A DNA stretch of 39,582 bases, from the NCBI RefSeq assembly GCF_001571325.1, contig NZ_BCTO01000079.1:1-39582 (forward strand). Reading direction: 5' to 3'. A program made the translations under genes and the position numbers. Positions 31,030-39,569 of this stretch are shown one piece after another (position 1 is the stretch's first letter; every line of letters starts with the position of its first letter). The notes beneath the pieces are model-generated. The model was not told the origin of the DNA. It saw nothing but the letters and a program-made list of their open reading frames with translations, and did no database searches. Origin of the DNA: Delftia tsuruhatensis NBRC 16741 (lineage in GTDB: Bacteria; Pseudomonadota; Gammaproteobacteria; Burkholderiales; Burkholderiaceae_C).

Positions 31030-32727
31030 TTACATGCGTTGCGGGGCCGAGACGCCCAGCACTGCCAGGCCATTGTGCAATACCTGGCGCGTGGCCGAGA
31101 TCAGCGCCAGGCGGGCGAGCTTGACCTTTTCATCGTCCACCAGGATGCGTTCCGCGTCGTAGTAGCTGTGGTACAGCGAGGCCAGTTCACGCAGGTAGAA
31201 GGTCACGTCGTGGGGCGCATTGCCTTCTGCGGCCGAAGTCAGCATGGCCGGGTACTTGGCCAACTGCAGCATCAGCGCCTGGGCCTGCGGGCCTTCCAGC
31301 GCCGACAGGTCCACGTCCTTGAGCGTGTCCGCATCGCCGCCCCAGGCTGCCAGCACCGAGCAGATGCGCGCATGGGCGTACTGCACGTAGTACACGGGGT
31401 TGTCATTGTTCTGGGCCACGGCCAGGTCCACGTCGAAGGTGTACTCGGTGTCGGGCTTGCGGGACAGCAGGAAGAAGCGCACCGCATCCTTGCTGGTCCA
31501 CTCGATCAGGTCGCGCAGCGTGACGTAGGAGCCGGCGCGCTTGCTGATCTTGACTTCCTCGCCGCCGCGCACTACCCGCACCATGGTGTGCAGCACATAG
31601 TCGGGATAGCCGGCCGGAATGCCCACGTCGGCGGCCTGCAGGCCGGCGCGCACGCGTGCGATGGTGCCGTGGTGGTCCGTGCCCTGGATGTTGACGACCT
31701 TGGAGTAGCCGCGCTTGAACTTCTGGATGTGGTAGGCGACATCGGGCACGAAGTACGTGTAGTTGCCGTCCTGCTTGCGCATCACGCGGTCCTTGTCGTC
31801 ACCGTAGTCGGTGGACTTGAGCCAGAGCGCGCCGTCGAGTTCGTAGGTGTGCCCGCCCGCGATCAGGCGCTGCACCGCGTCCTCGACATGACCGTTGGTG
31901 TAGAGGCTGGATTCGAGGTAGTACTCGTCAAAGTGCAGGTTGAAGGCCTGCAGGTCCTTGTCCTGCTCGTTGCGCAGATAGGCGACGGCGAACTGGCGGA
32001 TGTTGTCGTAGTCCTCGACATCGCCGTTGGCCGTGAATTCGCGGTCATCGGCCTTGACGGTCTTGCAGGCCTTGAAATCGTCTGCGATGTCCTGGATGTA
32101 GGAGCCGTTGTAGAAGGCCTTGCTTTCCGGATTCTCGGGATCGATGGGCCAGCATTCGTCGCCGGGCTTGAAGCCCTTGGCGCGCAGCTGCGTGCTCTTG
32201 GTCAGCGTGTCGATCTGCACGCCCGCGTCGTTGTAGTAGAACTCGCGGTGCACGCCCCAGCCCTGGGTGGCATAGAGGTTGCAGATGGCATCGCCCAGCG
32301 CGGCCTGGCGGCCATGGCCCACGTGCAGCGGGCCGGTGGGGTTGGCGGAGACGAACTCAACCAGCATCTTGGCGCCACGGTCGGCCTGCCAGCCGAATTT
32401 CTCGGCCTGTCCCAGCACTTCGCGGATGATCTGCTGCTTGGCGGCGGGCTTGAGACGGATGTTCAGAAAGCCGGGGCCGGCGATCTCGATGGCATCGACC
32501 CAGCGCTGGAAAGCCGGCGTGGCCTCCAGCGCAGCCTTGAGCTGTTCACCGAGCGCGCGCGGATTGAGCTTGAGTGGCTTGGCCAGCTGCATGGCGGCCG
32601 TGCAGGCGAAATCGCCATGGGCAGCCACCTTGGGGGATTCGAAAGCGGCACGGGCACCGGCGCCGGGCGACAAAGTTTCAAGCTCGCCGGCCAGAGCCGC
32701 GAGCAGTTCCTGTTTGACGGAGAGCAT
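31030..32727 (-). CDS. argS: Arginyl-tRNA synthetase
   Basis: This 565-residue class I synthetase charges tRNA-Arg. The N-terminal Add1 domain contains GFLNIRL near 87, and SANPTGPLHVGHGR holds the HIGH signature (HVGH, 135-138). The KMSKS-equivalent is KISKR at 393-397. The C-terminal DALR anticodon-binding domain includes HSYYDAERIL. The C-terminus ends in the typical VLGVSAPQRM. It is the first gene of a likely argS-SPOR-dsbA transcript. Confidence 0.97.
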   Translation of the reverse strand: MLSVKQELLAALAGELETLSPGAGARAAFESPKVAAHGDFACTAAMQLAKPLKLNPRALGEQLKAALEATPAFQRWVDAIEIAGPGFLNIRLKPAAKQQIIREVLGQAEKFGWQADRGAKMLVEFVSANPTGPLHVGHGRQAALGDAICNLYATQGWGVHREFYYNDAGVQIDTLTKSTQLRAKGFKPGDECWPIDPENPESKAFYNGSYIQDIADDFKACKTVKADDREFTANGDVEDYDNIRQFAVAYLRNEQDKDLQAFNLHFDEYYLESSLYTNGHVEDAVQRLIAGGHTYELDGALWLKSTDYGDDKDRVMRKQDGNYTYFVPDVAYHIQKFKRGYSKVVNIQGTDHHGTIARVRAGLQAADVGIPAGYPDYVLHTMVRVVRGGEEVKISKRAGSYVTLRDLIEWTSKDAVRFFLLSRKPDTEYTFDVDLAVAQNNDNPVYYVQYAHARICSVLAAWGGDADTLKDVDLSALEGPQAQALMLQLAKYPAMLTSAAEGNAPHDVTFYLRELASLYHSYYDAERILVDDEKVKLARLALISATRQVLHNGLAVLGVSAPQRM

Positions 32728-32781
32728 CGGCGGATTCTACGTGGCAGGCCCGCCCCATGCCGCCAGACAGGAAAACCGGGC

Positions 32782-33228
32782 CTACATGCCCCGCGCCCAG
32801 AACACCGCCACCACAGCGATCACAGGCACCACATGCGCCTGCCACATCACCCAGCGGCGCGTGCTGGCCACCTCGGCCGGCTGGGGCAGGCCATGGCCAG
32901 CATCCAGCGCGCGGCGCCAGCGGCGGAAGGCCAGCGTGGGCTTGATCGACAACACGGCGCCGACCACGAACAAAGTCATCTTCAGATGAAACAGTGGCTG
33001 CGAGACGTACCAGGACATGCCCTTGACGCCCCACACCAGGCGCGCAATGCCGGTGAGCACCAGGAACACCACCGCCAGCCCGTAGATCATGTCCAGCCGC
33101 GCCAGGCGCTGGACCACGGCGGCACTCATCCACTCGCTGCGGCACAGCGCCGCCTGGCTGGACAGGAACACCACGAAGGTGAGGATGGCCAGCAGGTGGA
33201 GGCTGGCCAGAATGGCTTCTATCGTCAT
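32782..33228 (-). CDS. DUF2214-family four-helix membrane protein
   Basis: This 148-residue inner-membrane protein has four predicted helices (about 6-27, 48-68, 80-99 and 126-147). The order ILASLHLLAILTFVV, LDMIYGLAVVFLVLTGIARL and FHLKMTLFVVGAVLSIKPT matches the DUF2214 family, whose function is unknown. Conserved histidines (H11, H83, H132) in or next to helices could bind heme. The ATG at 33228 starts the first helix directly, and a longer frame to 33264 is possible but lacks a better SD. Confidence 0.85.
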   Translation of the reverse strand: MTIEAILASLHLLAILTFVVFLSSQAALCRSEWMSAAVVQRLARLDMIYGLAVVFLVLTGIARLVWGVKGMSWYVSQPLFHLKMTLFVVGAVLSIKPTLAFRRWRRALDAGHGLPQPAEVASTRRWVMWQAHVVPVIAVVAVFWARGM

Positions 33229-33357
33229 GGGGAATCCGTATAGAAATTGAGCCTCTTGGGCCATGCTGCATTACGCCAGAAACGGCGACCGCCATCGGGA
33301 TGCCCGAGGCAATCGGTAGACCACTGCGGTCCTCCCGTCGCGCCGGCTCTTGCGTCG

Positions 33358-33963
33358 TTACTTCGGCAGTTCCGCGCGCAACCAGTCATCCAGCAGCGTC
33401 TTCTCGTAGCGCAGGGGATCGTTGGGATACAGGTCGGGGCGCATCATGAAGGTCGCATCGCGCAGTTGGCGGCTGCCCTCGCGCAGCAGCTTTCCGTCGG
33501 CATCCAGCAGCTTGAAACGCAGGTCGATGCGCGGCGGATAGATATCGCGGACGATGCGCACATCGGCGGCCTGGGGTCCGCGCCAGGGCTCGAAACTGCC
33601 GGCACGCTGCACATCGGTGAGGTGGACTTCCAGCCGCTGGCCCTGGGGCAGCCTGGGCGCGGCCCGTTCGGCCAGGAACTGGGCCAGCGCATCGACCCAG
33701 GCGCGGCGCGCCTTCTCGGACTCCTGGGGTCCATTGCGCCCGGCATCGAACCGCGAGGGATCGTCAAAGGTCACGCTCACGATGCCGGCAGGCACCGCGC
33801 CCTGCCGCATCCCGTCCGGCCGGCCCTGCCCCGGCCCCTGGACGGCGCAGCCTGCCAACATGCCCAGGCAGGCGGCGCCCAGCGCCATGCGCATCCAGCG
33901 CCGCCGTCCTGGGGCCGCGCCCTGCGTTGCGAATACCGCTTCCGTCGCGATCGACACTGCCAT
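33358..33963 (-). CDS. DUF3016-family lipoprotein
   Basis: This 201-residue protein has a lipoprotein signal (LGMLAGC, lipidated C39) after a rather long N-terminal region. In-frame ATGs at residues 24 and 26 would give a shorter signal. The mature part matches DUF3016: VSVTFDDPSRFDAG, LEVHLTDVQRAGSFEPW, and RIVRDIYPPRIDLRFKLLD near the end. AAGGAGG precedes the ATG at 33963 by 7 nt, which decides against the ATG at 33969. It probably sits on the inner face of the outer membrane, and its function is unknown. Confidence 0.85.
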   Translation of the reverse strand: MAVSIATEAVFATQGAAPGRRRWMRMALGAACLGMLAGCAVQGPGQGRPDGMRQGAVPAGIVSVTFDDPSRFDAGRNGPQESEKARRAWVDALAQFLAERAAPRLPQGQRLEVHLTDVQRAGSFEPWRGPQAADVRIVRDIYPPRIDLRFKLLDADGKLLREGSRQLRDATFMMRPDLYPNDPLRYEKTLLDDWLRAELPK

Positions 33964-33991
33964 GCTCATTCCTCCTTGCTGGGCGGCCCGC

Positions 33992-34927
33992 TCAGGCCGC
34001 GTGGGTTCGACGCCAGAATTCCGGCTGCTCGTAATGGTGCTTGAGATAGTCGATCCACAGCCGCACGCGCAGCGGCATGTGCTTGCGCTGGGGAAAGACC
34101 ACGAAGATGCCGTTCGGTGGGGCCGCAAATTCCTCCAGCACCGCCACCAGGCGCCCGGCGGCGATCTCGGCCTCCACCTCCCAGGTGCTGCGCCAGGCAA
34201 TGCCCCAGCCGCCCAGGCACCAGTCGTGCAGCACCTGGCCGTCGGAGCAGTCCAGCGGACCGCCCGGCTTGAAATGCACGACTTCGCTGGTACCGCTGTC
34301 CGGGTGCGGAATGCGGAAGGCCCAGCCGCGCGTCTGCGAGGCATCGCTGGACAGCGTCAGGCAGTCATGCTGGGTCAGCTCGCTGGGGTGGCGCGGCGTG
34401 CCGCGGCGCTCCAGATAGGAGGGCGTGGCCACGCACTGGCGCCGGTTGTCGGCGATGCGCACGCTGACCAGGGCCGAGTCGGGCAGGTCGCCTACCCGCA
34501 CCGCGCAGTCAAAGCCCTCACCGGCCAGATCGACCACGCGGTCGCTCAGATTCAGGGAAATCGTCACATCGGGGTGCAGGTCCCGAAAACGCGGCACCAG
34601 AGGCGCCACATGCCGCCGACCAAAGCCTGCCGGCGCCGTGATGCGCAGATGTCCTGTGGCCTTGACCCCGCCCGCACTGACGCTGGCCTCGGCGTTGGAC
34701 ACATCGGACAAGAGGCGCTGGCAATCCTCGAGAAAAGCGCTGCCCTCGTGCGTGAGCGAGATGCGGCGTGTGGTCCGCACCATGAGCTTGACGCCCAGGT
34801 GCTCTTCCAAGGCATCCAGCCGCCGCCCCATGATGGCTGGCGCCACGCCTTCCGCCTTGGCCGCTGCCGTGAGGCTGCCGCGCGTGGCCACCGATACGAA
34901 TGACTCGAATGCCTTGAGCTTGTCCAT
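33992..34927 (-). CDS. LysR-family transcriptional regulator
   Basis: This 311-residue regulator has an N-terminal winged helix-turn-helix (LKAFESFVSVATRGSLTAAA, then MGRRLDALEEHLGVKLMVR) and a C-terminal co-inducer domain. It is of the type that regulates a divergently transcribed neighbour. The ATG at 34927 gives the usual family start, and an in-frame extension to 35095 lacks homology. It faces away from glcB across a 304-bp spacer containing an inverted repeat, so control of malate synthase is plausible but unproven. Confidence 0.92.
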   Translation of the reverse strand: MDKLKAFESFVSVATRGSLTAAAKAEGVAPAIMGRRLDALEEHLGVKLMVRTTRRISLTHEGSAFLEDCQRLLSDVSNAEASVSAGGVKATGHLRITAPAGFGRRHVAPLVPRFRDLHPDVTISLNLSDRVVDLAGEGFDCAVRVGDLPDSALVSVRIADNRRQCVATPSYLERRGTPRHPSELTQHDCLTLSSDASQTRGWAFRIPHPDSGTSEVVHFKPGGPLDCSDGQVLHDWCLGGWGIAWRSTWEVEAEIAAGRLVAVLEEFAAPPNGIFVVFPQRKHMPLRVRLWIDYLKHHYEQPEFWRRTHAA

Positions 34928-35231
34928 GACTGCTGTCCGTTTCTTTTCCGTGTTCTTGTGGGGCATGCGCATGCATGCCTGTCTCCTGGGGTCCGCCTTT
35001 TTGCGCAGTAGGCACTGGCTGTCTGCCATTTGCCCTTCGCACCGGGCTGCATGCCAATTTCCGATGGTTTTGGCAGGCTCATAACCTTCCCACATTTTTG
35101 CGTAAAAGTCACGAGTTTTAAGATTTATGGTCTATTTATGTATGCAAATAAATCTAATAAAGTATTCCTTATAGTCAGGCCCGTAAAGGGTCCAGGCCAG
35201 TCTTTCCATCCATCCAACCGGGGTTCCCACC
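34928..35231. promoter_or_regulatory. LysR-glcB divergent spacer with AT-rich inverted repeat
   Basis: This 304-bp spacer becomes strikingly AT-rich near glcB (35095-35180). There AGATTTAT (35121-35128) and ATAAATCT (35148-35155) form an 8-bp inverted repeat. It brackets ATTT-N8-AAAT (35134-35149), a LysR-box-like (T-N11-A) dyad. TATAGT at 35170-35175 is a possible -10 for glcB. No gene is seen in the spacer. Confidence 0.5.
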
Positions 35232-37424
35232 ATGACCGATCGCACCCAAGCCCACAGCCTGCAGGTGGCCACAGAGCTGCACCGCTTCATCAATGAACAA
35301 GTGCTCCCGGGCACGGGTGTCGCGCCCGAGGCATTCTGGAAAGGCTTCGACGAGATCGTCAACGACCTCGCCCCCCGCAATGCCGCCCTGCTGGCCGAAC
35401 GCGACCGCCTGCAGGCCGAGCTGGACACCTGGCACAAGGCCCATCCCGGCCCCATCACCGACATGGCCGGCTACCAGCAGTTCCTGACGCAGATCGGCTA
35501 TCTGGTCGAGCAGCCCAAGGATGCCAAGGCGACCACCACCAACGTGGATGCGGAACTGGCCATCCAGGCCGGCCCCCAGCTGGTCGTGCCCATTCTCAAC
35601 GCCCGCTATGCGCTCAACGCCGCCAACGCGCGCTGGGGCTCGCTGTATGACGCCCTGTATGGCACGGATGCCATCGGCGAGGACGGCGGCGCGGAAAAGG
35701 GCAAGGGCTACAACCCCGTTCGCGGCGCCAAGGTCATCGCCTTCGCACGTGATTTCCTGGACCAGGCCGCCCCGCTGGCCTCGGGCTCGCACAAGGATTC
35801 CGCCGGCTACCGCGTGGAAGGCGGCCAGCTGGTCGTCGCGCTCAAGAACGGCGGCACCACGGGCCTGAAGAACACCGCCCAGTTCGTCGGCTACCAGGGT
35901 GATGCCGCAGCACCCTCTTCCGTGCTGCTGCTCAACAACGGCCTGCATATCGACATCCGCATCGACAAGACCACGGCCATCGGCCAGACCGATGCCGCCG
36001 GCGTGGCCGACGTGGTGGTCGAAGCCGCCCTGTCCACCATCCTGGACCTGGAAGACTCCGTGGCGGCCGTGGATGCCGAGGACAAGGTGGTGGGCTATGC
36101 CAACTGGCTGGGCATCCTCAAGGGCACGCTGACCGAGACCTTCGACAAGGGCGGCAAGAGCATGACGCGCGGCCTGAATGCAGACCGCGAGTACACCGGC
36201 GCCGACGGCAAGCCCGTCAGGCTGCATGGCCGTTCGCTGATGTTCGTTCGCAACGTCGGCCACCTGATGACCAACCCGGCCATCCTCTGGGGCAACGGCA
36301 AGGAAATCCCCGAAGGCATCCTGGACGCCATGGTCACCACGGCCATCGCCGTCCATGACATCAAGGGTCTGGGCGCCAACGGCATCCGCAACTCGCGCAC
36401 GGGCAGCGTCTACATCGTCAAGCCCAAGATGCACGGCCCTGCGGAAGCCGCCTTCGCCAGCGAGCTGTTCGGCCGCGTGGAAAAGGTGCTCGGCCTGCCC
36501 GAGAACACCGTCAAGCTGGGCATCATGGACGAGGAGCGCCGCACCAGCGTCAACCTCAAGGCCTGCATCGCCGCTGCCGCATCGCGCGTGGCCTTCATCA
36601 ACACCGGCTTCCTGGACCGCACGGGCGACGAAATGCACACCGCCATGTATGCCGGCCCCATGGTCCGCAAGGCCGACATGAAGGGAAGCGCCTGGCTGGC
36701 CGCCTATGAGCGCAGCAACGTGCTCGTGGGCCTGGGCCTGGGCCTGCGCGGCAAGGCGCAGATCGGCAAGGGCATGTGGGCCATGCCCGACCTGATGAAG
36801 GCCATGCTGGAGCAAAAGATCGGCCACCCCAAGGCCGGCGCCAATACCGCCTGGGTGCCCTCGCCCACGGCCGCCACGCTGCACGCCCTGCACTACCACC
36901 AGGTCAACGTGGCCGAAGTGCAAAAGCAGCTGGAGCAGACCAATGCCGACGCCGAGCGCGCCAACATCCTGGCCGACCTGCTGCAGGTGCCCGTGGTCAA
37001 GGAAGACAAGTGGAGCGCCGCCGAAAAGCAGCAGGAGCTGGACAACAACGTCCAGGGCATCCTCGGCTATGTGGTGCGCTGGGTGGACCAGGGCGTGGGC
37101 TGCTCCAAGGTGCCCGACATCCACAACGTGGGCCTGATGGAAGACCGCGCCACGCTGCGCATCTCCAGCCAGCACATCGCCAACTGGCTTCAGCACGGCA
37201 TCGTGACCGAGGCGCAGGTGCGCGAGACCTTCGAGCGCATGGCCGCCGTGGTCGACCAGCAGAACGCGGGCGATGCGCTGTACAAGCCCATGGCCGGCCA
37301 CTTCGACACCTCGATGGCCTACCAGGCTGCCTGTGACCTGGTCTTCAAGGGCAAGGAGCAACCCAGCGGCTACACCGAGCCCCTGCTGCATGCCTGGCGC
37401 CTGAAGGTCAAGGCCGCCGCCTGA
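35232..37424 (+). CDS. glcB: Malate synthase G
   Basis: This 730-residue monomeric enzyme condenses glyoxylate with acetyl-CoA to form malate and completes the glyoxylate shunt or glycolate use. Catalytic landmarks are E274 in LDLEDSVAAVD (magnesium ligand region), R340 in SLMFVRNVGH, and the catalytic Asp D638 in MEDRATLRISS. Length and order agree with E. coli GlcB (723 residues) rather than the shorter isoform A. An intrinsic terminator follows the stop. Acetyl-CoA from the fatty-acid-like catabolism in this window would use this enzyme for anaplerosis. Confidence 0.97.
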   Translation: MTDRTQAHSLQVATELHRFINEQVLPGTGVAPEAFWKGFDEIVNDLAPRNAALLAERDRLQAELDTWHKAHPGPITDMAGYQQFLTQIGYLVEQPKDAKATTTNVDAELAIQAGPQLVVPILNARYALNAANARWGSLYDALYGTDAIGEDGGAEKGKGYNPVRGAKVIAFARDFLDQAAPLASGSHKDSAGYRVEGGQLVVALKNGGTTGLKNTAQFVGYQGDAAAPSSVLLLNNGLHIDIRIDKTTAIGQTDAAGVADVVVEAALSTILDLEDSVAAVDAEDKVVGYANWLGILKGTLTETFDKGGKSMTRGLNADREYTGADGKPVRLHGRSLMFVRNVGHLMTNPAILWGNGKEIPEGILDAMVTTAIAVHDIKGLGANGIRNSRTGSVYIVKPKMHGPAEAAFASELFGRVEKVLGLPENTVKLGIMDEERRTSVNLKACIAAAASRVAFINTGFLDRTGDEMHTAMYAGPMVRKADMKGSAWLAAYERSNVLVGLGLGLRGKAQIGKGMWAMPDLMKAMLEQKIGHPKAGANTAWVPSPTAATLHALHYHQVNVAEVQKQLEQTNADAERANILADLLQVPVVKEDKWSAAEKQQELDNNVQGILGYVVRWVDQGVGCSKVPDIHNVGLMEDRATLRISSQHIANWLQHGIVTEAQVRETFERMAAVVDQQNAGDALYKPMAGHFDTSMAYQAACDLVFKGKEQPSGYTEPLLHAWRLKVKAAA

Positions 37425-37446
37425 CGCGGGCGGCGCCCGGCGCTTG

Positions 37447-37480
37447 AAAAAGCACCCAGGCTTGCCTGAGGTGCTTTTTT
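37447..37480 (+). terminator. Intrinsic terminator after glcB
   Basis: AAAAAGCACC pairs with GGTGCTTTTT across an inner CAGG-CTTG-CCTG stem-loop with one bulged A, ending in a run of T. Both strands carry suitable T-tracts, but it lies 22 bp after the glcB stop and serves that gene. Confidence 0.9.
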
Positions 37481-37504
37481 CATGGGCCTACACTCGGAAC
37501 CACG

Positions 37505-37759
37505 ATGAGTGCCCCTCCCTCCGATGCCAGCCTGTGTCCGCTGTGCGGCCGCAGCAATCAATGCGCCATTCTTGCGGGCGTTGATCCGCTGAACTGCTGG
37601 TGCATGGACACGCCGGTGGCACCCGATGCATTGGCCCGCATTCCGGAGCCCCTGCGCAACAAGGCCTGCCTGTGCCCCGCCTGCGCACTTGGCACCGACA
37701 AGCCTCGACCGCCCGCGTCGGCCGATATGATGTCGCCGACCCAACCCCCTAGACCTTGA
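37505..37759 (+). CDS. Cysteine-rich CWC-family small protein
   Basis: This 84-residue protein has eight cysteines: CPLC (C11, C14), C20, CWC (C31, C33), and CLCPAC (C55, C57, C60). This pattern matches the Cysteine-rich CWC family, presumably zinc-binding, with no known function. The C-terminal 25 residues are Pro/Ser-rich and probably disordered. It lies between the glcB terminator and the tautomerase gene, 17 bp before the latter, so the two may be cotranscribed. Confidence 0.85.
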   Translation: MSAPPSDASLCPLCGRSNQCAILAGVDPLNCWCMDTPVAPDALARIPEPLRNKACLCPACALGTDKPRPPASADMMSPTQPPRP

Positions 37760-37776
37760 TCCCTGAGGAGATTGAC

Positions 37777-37965
37777 ATGCCCACGTACCACGTCGAAATG
37801 ATGGAAGGCCGCACCGTCGAACAAAAGCGCAAGCTGGTCGAAGAGATCACGCGCGTCTCGGTCGAAGTCCTCGGCGGCTCGCCCGAATCGGTGGACATCC
37901 TGATCACCGACATCAAGCGCGAAAACTGGGCCACGGGCGGCAAGCTCTGGTCCGAACGCAGCTGA
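37777..37965 (+). CDS. 4-oxalocrotonate tautomerase family protein
   Basis: This 62-residue tautomerase-fold subunit exposes a catalytic Pro after Met removal (MPTYHVEM, Pro2). R12 in MEGRTVEQK and the C-terminal ENWATGGKLWSE are typical of 4-OT-like proteins, which form hexamers and tautomerise or isomerise ketoacids. The ATG at 37777 has GAGGAG 6 nt upstream. The frame extension to 37756 would bury the proline and is rejected. A UUCG-capped terminator follows. The substrate is unknown. Confidence 0.92.
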   Translation: MPTYHVEMMEGRTVEQKRKLVEEITRVSVEVLGGSPESVDILITDIKRENWATGGKLWSERS

Positions 37966-37987
37966 GGACTTTTCCTCCAACGCATGC

Positions 37988-38012
37988 AAAAGGCAGCTTC
38001 GGCTGCCTTTTT
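37988..38012. terminator. Bidirectional UUCG-capped intrinsic terminator
   Basis: AAAAGGCAGC-TTCG-GCTGCCTTTT forms a 10-bp stem with the very stable UUCG loop and T-tracts on both strands. It ends the tautomerase transcript and, on the other strand, the racemase-like gene. Confidence 0.92.
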
Positions 38013-38028
38013 CCATGAAGCTGCAGCT

Positions 38029-38702
38029 TTACTTGCGCATTTCTCCAAGTGCCTGCAGCGCACTGGCAGCCACGGTCCACGGCACAGGATGGGAGTCTCT
38101 GGCCTGCCAGTACCTGGCAACCCCATCCATGGAAACCTGGGTCAAAACCACCTGGGCGGCGCCGGCCGCATAGGCTTGAAAAGCGGCATCGGTCATCCGT
38201 GCCTGGTAGCCAGAGAGATCGCCTCTACGGAAAAGCGCCCATGCGCCTTCGACACACTGCAGCTGCAGGCGCAGATGTGCATCGCCAGACAGCAACGCTT
38301 GCACGAACAGATCGCGCGTGGCTTCATACGTCGTGGGAGCAGCACACAGCAGTGCAATCGTGACTGGGGATCTCTCTGCAAGGCAGCGGCCACCTTGCGG
38401 GCCAGCATGCCATCGGCACGCCAGACCTTGCCACTGCGGCAATCCGCCACGGCCGGACCCAGGGTCGAACAGGTCAGCAGCACGGCATCGATATCGATAT
38501 CGGCAGGGTCTGCCAGCGCATCAAGCTGCCCTGCTGTTTTCCGCCGAAGCGCCGCATCCATGCCGCCAGCAGCCTCCGCCTCCAACAACAGTTCCTCATG
38601 CACCTGATGAACGATTGAGTGGGCCGGCCAGCCCAGTTCGGCAGCAGCCTGCTCGAAGATCACGGCGTTGCTGTGCGCCGTATGCAGACAGAGGATGGGC
38701 AT
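38029..38702 (-). pseudogene. Asp/Glu racemase-like gene, frameshifted
   Basis: The reading frame is split. Residues from the ATG at 38702 (MPILCLHTAHSNAVIFEQ, then the active-site-like LLTCSTLGPA) run in one frame to about 38370. The remainder (TIALLCAAPTTYEATRDLF to EMRK, stop at 38029) continues in another. Restoring one C to the CCCC run at 38369-38366 joins them into a protein of about 224 residues typical of the Asp/Glu/hydantoin racemase superfamily. The first catalytic Cys is present, and the second site reads LTQVSM without Cys. A GGAAG site precedes the start. A recent mutation, a phase-variable tract or a sequencing error are all possible. Confidence 0.75.
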
Positions 38703-38801
38703 GGGTTTCTTCCGTTTTTTTGCCGTTGCACCGCATTGTGCTTGCAGCTGCTGCGCCAGGCGTTAGGCTATGGCTTGAACTACGCAAACAACGATACTGC
38801 C

Positions 38802-39569
38802 ATGTGCCAGCTGCTTGGAATGAACTGCAACACGCCCACCGACGTGCGCTTCAGCTTCTCGGGGTTCACCCAGCGCGCGGGCAATACCGGCGACCATACG
38901 GACGGCTGGGGCATCGCCTTCTTCGAGGACAAAGGGCTGCGCCACTTCGTGGGCTATGAGCGCGCCATCGACTCACCCATCGCCAAGCTGATACGCGAGT
39001 ACCCGATCAAGAGCCGCAACGTCATCGCCCACATCCGCAAGGCCACGCAGGGCGCGGTAAGCCTGCAGAACTGCCACCCCTTCGTGCGTGAACTGTGGGG
39101 CCGCAACTGGGTCTTCGCTCACAACGGAGATCTCAAGGGCTTCGCTCCCAAACTGCATGCCCACTTCCATCCAGTAGGCAACACCGACAGCGAGCAGGCC
39201 TTCTGCTGGATTCTCCAGGAGCTGTGGAAGTCGCATGCCGGCCTGCCCAGCGTGCAGGAACTCACCCACACGCTGCGCGAGCTGGCCAGGCGCATCTCGC
39301 CGCATGGAACCTTCAATTTCCTGCTGTCCAACGGCGAAGCGCTGTGGGCCCATGCCACCACGCACCTGTGCTATATCGAACGACGCCACCCCTTTGCCCA
39401 GGCCCATCTGTCGGATGAAGACCTGGCGGTGGACTTCGCCCGGGAAACCACACCCCAGGACCGCGTGGCCATCATCGTCACGGCGCCATTGACCAAGAAT
39501 GAGACCTGGACCTCAATCCAGTCGGGCGAACTCAAGGTCTTTGTACAGGGCGAATGCCTGCCGCTTTGA
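38802..39569 (+). CDS. Class II glutamine amidotransferase, YafJ-like
   Basis: This 255-residue protein belongs to the GATase type-2 (Ntn) family. Met removal exposes nucleophile C2 (MCQLLGMNCNTP). HTDGWGIAFF, IAHIRKATQG and FAHNGDLKGF are the substrate- and oxyanion-site motifs of the YafJ group. It has the glutaminase domain only, with no synthase domain, so the ammonia acceptor is unknown. The ATG at 38802 gives the same length as E. coli YafJ. The frame upstream of it overlaps the divergent racemase-like gene and is not coding. No strong SD is visible. Confidence 0.92.
   Translation: MCQLLGMNCNTPTDVRFSFSGFTQRAGNTGDHTDGWGIAFFEDKGLRHFVGYERAIDSPIAKLIREYPIKSRNVIAHIRKATQGAVSLQNCHPFVRELWGRNWVFAHNGDLKGFAPKLHAHFHPVGNTDSEQAFCWILQELWKSHAGLPSVQELTHTLRELARRISPHGTFNFLLSNGEALWAHATTHLCYIERRHPFAQAHLSDEDLAVDFARETTPQDRVAIIVTAPLTKNETWTSIQSGELKVFVQGECLPL

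Noticed and set aside
35175..37391. 738-residue ORF antisense to glcB
   Set aside because: It is a shadow frame opposite a clearly coding malate synthase gene, with no SD or domain.
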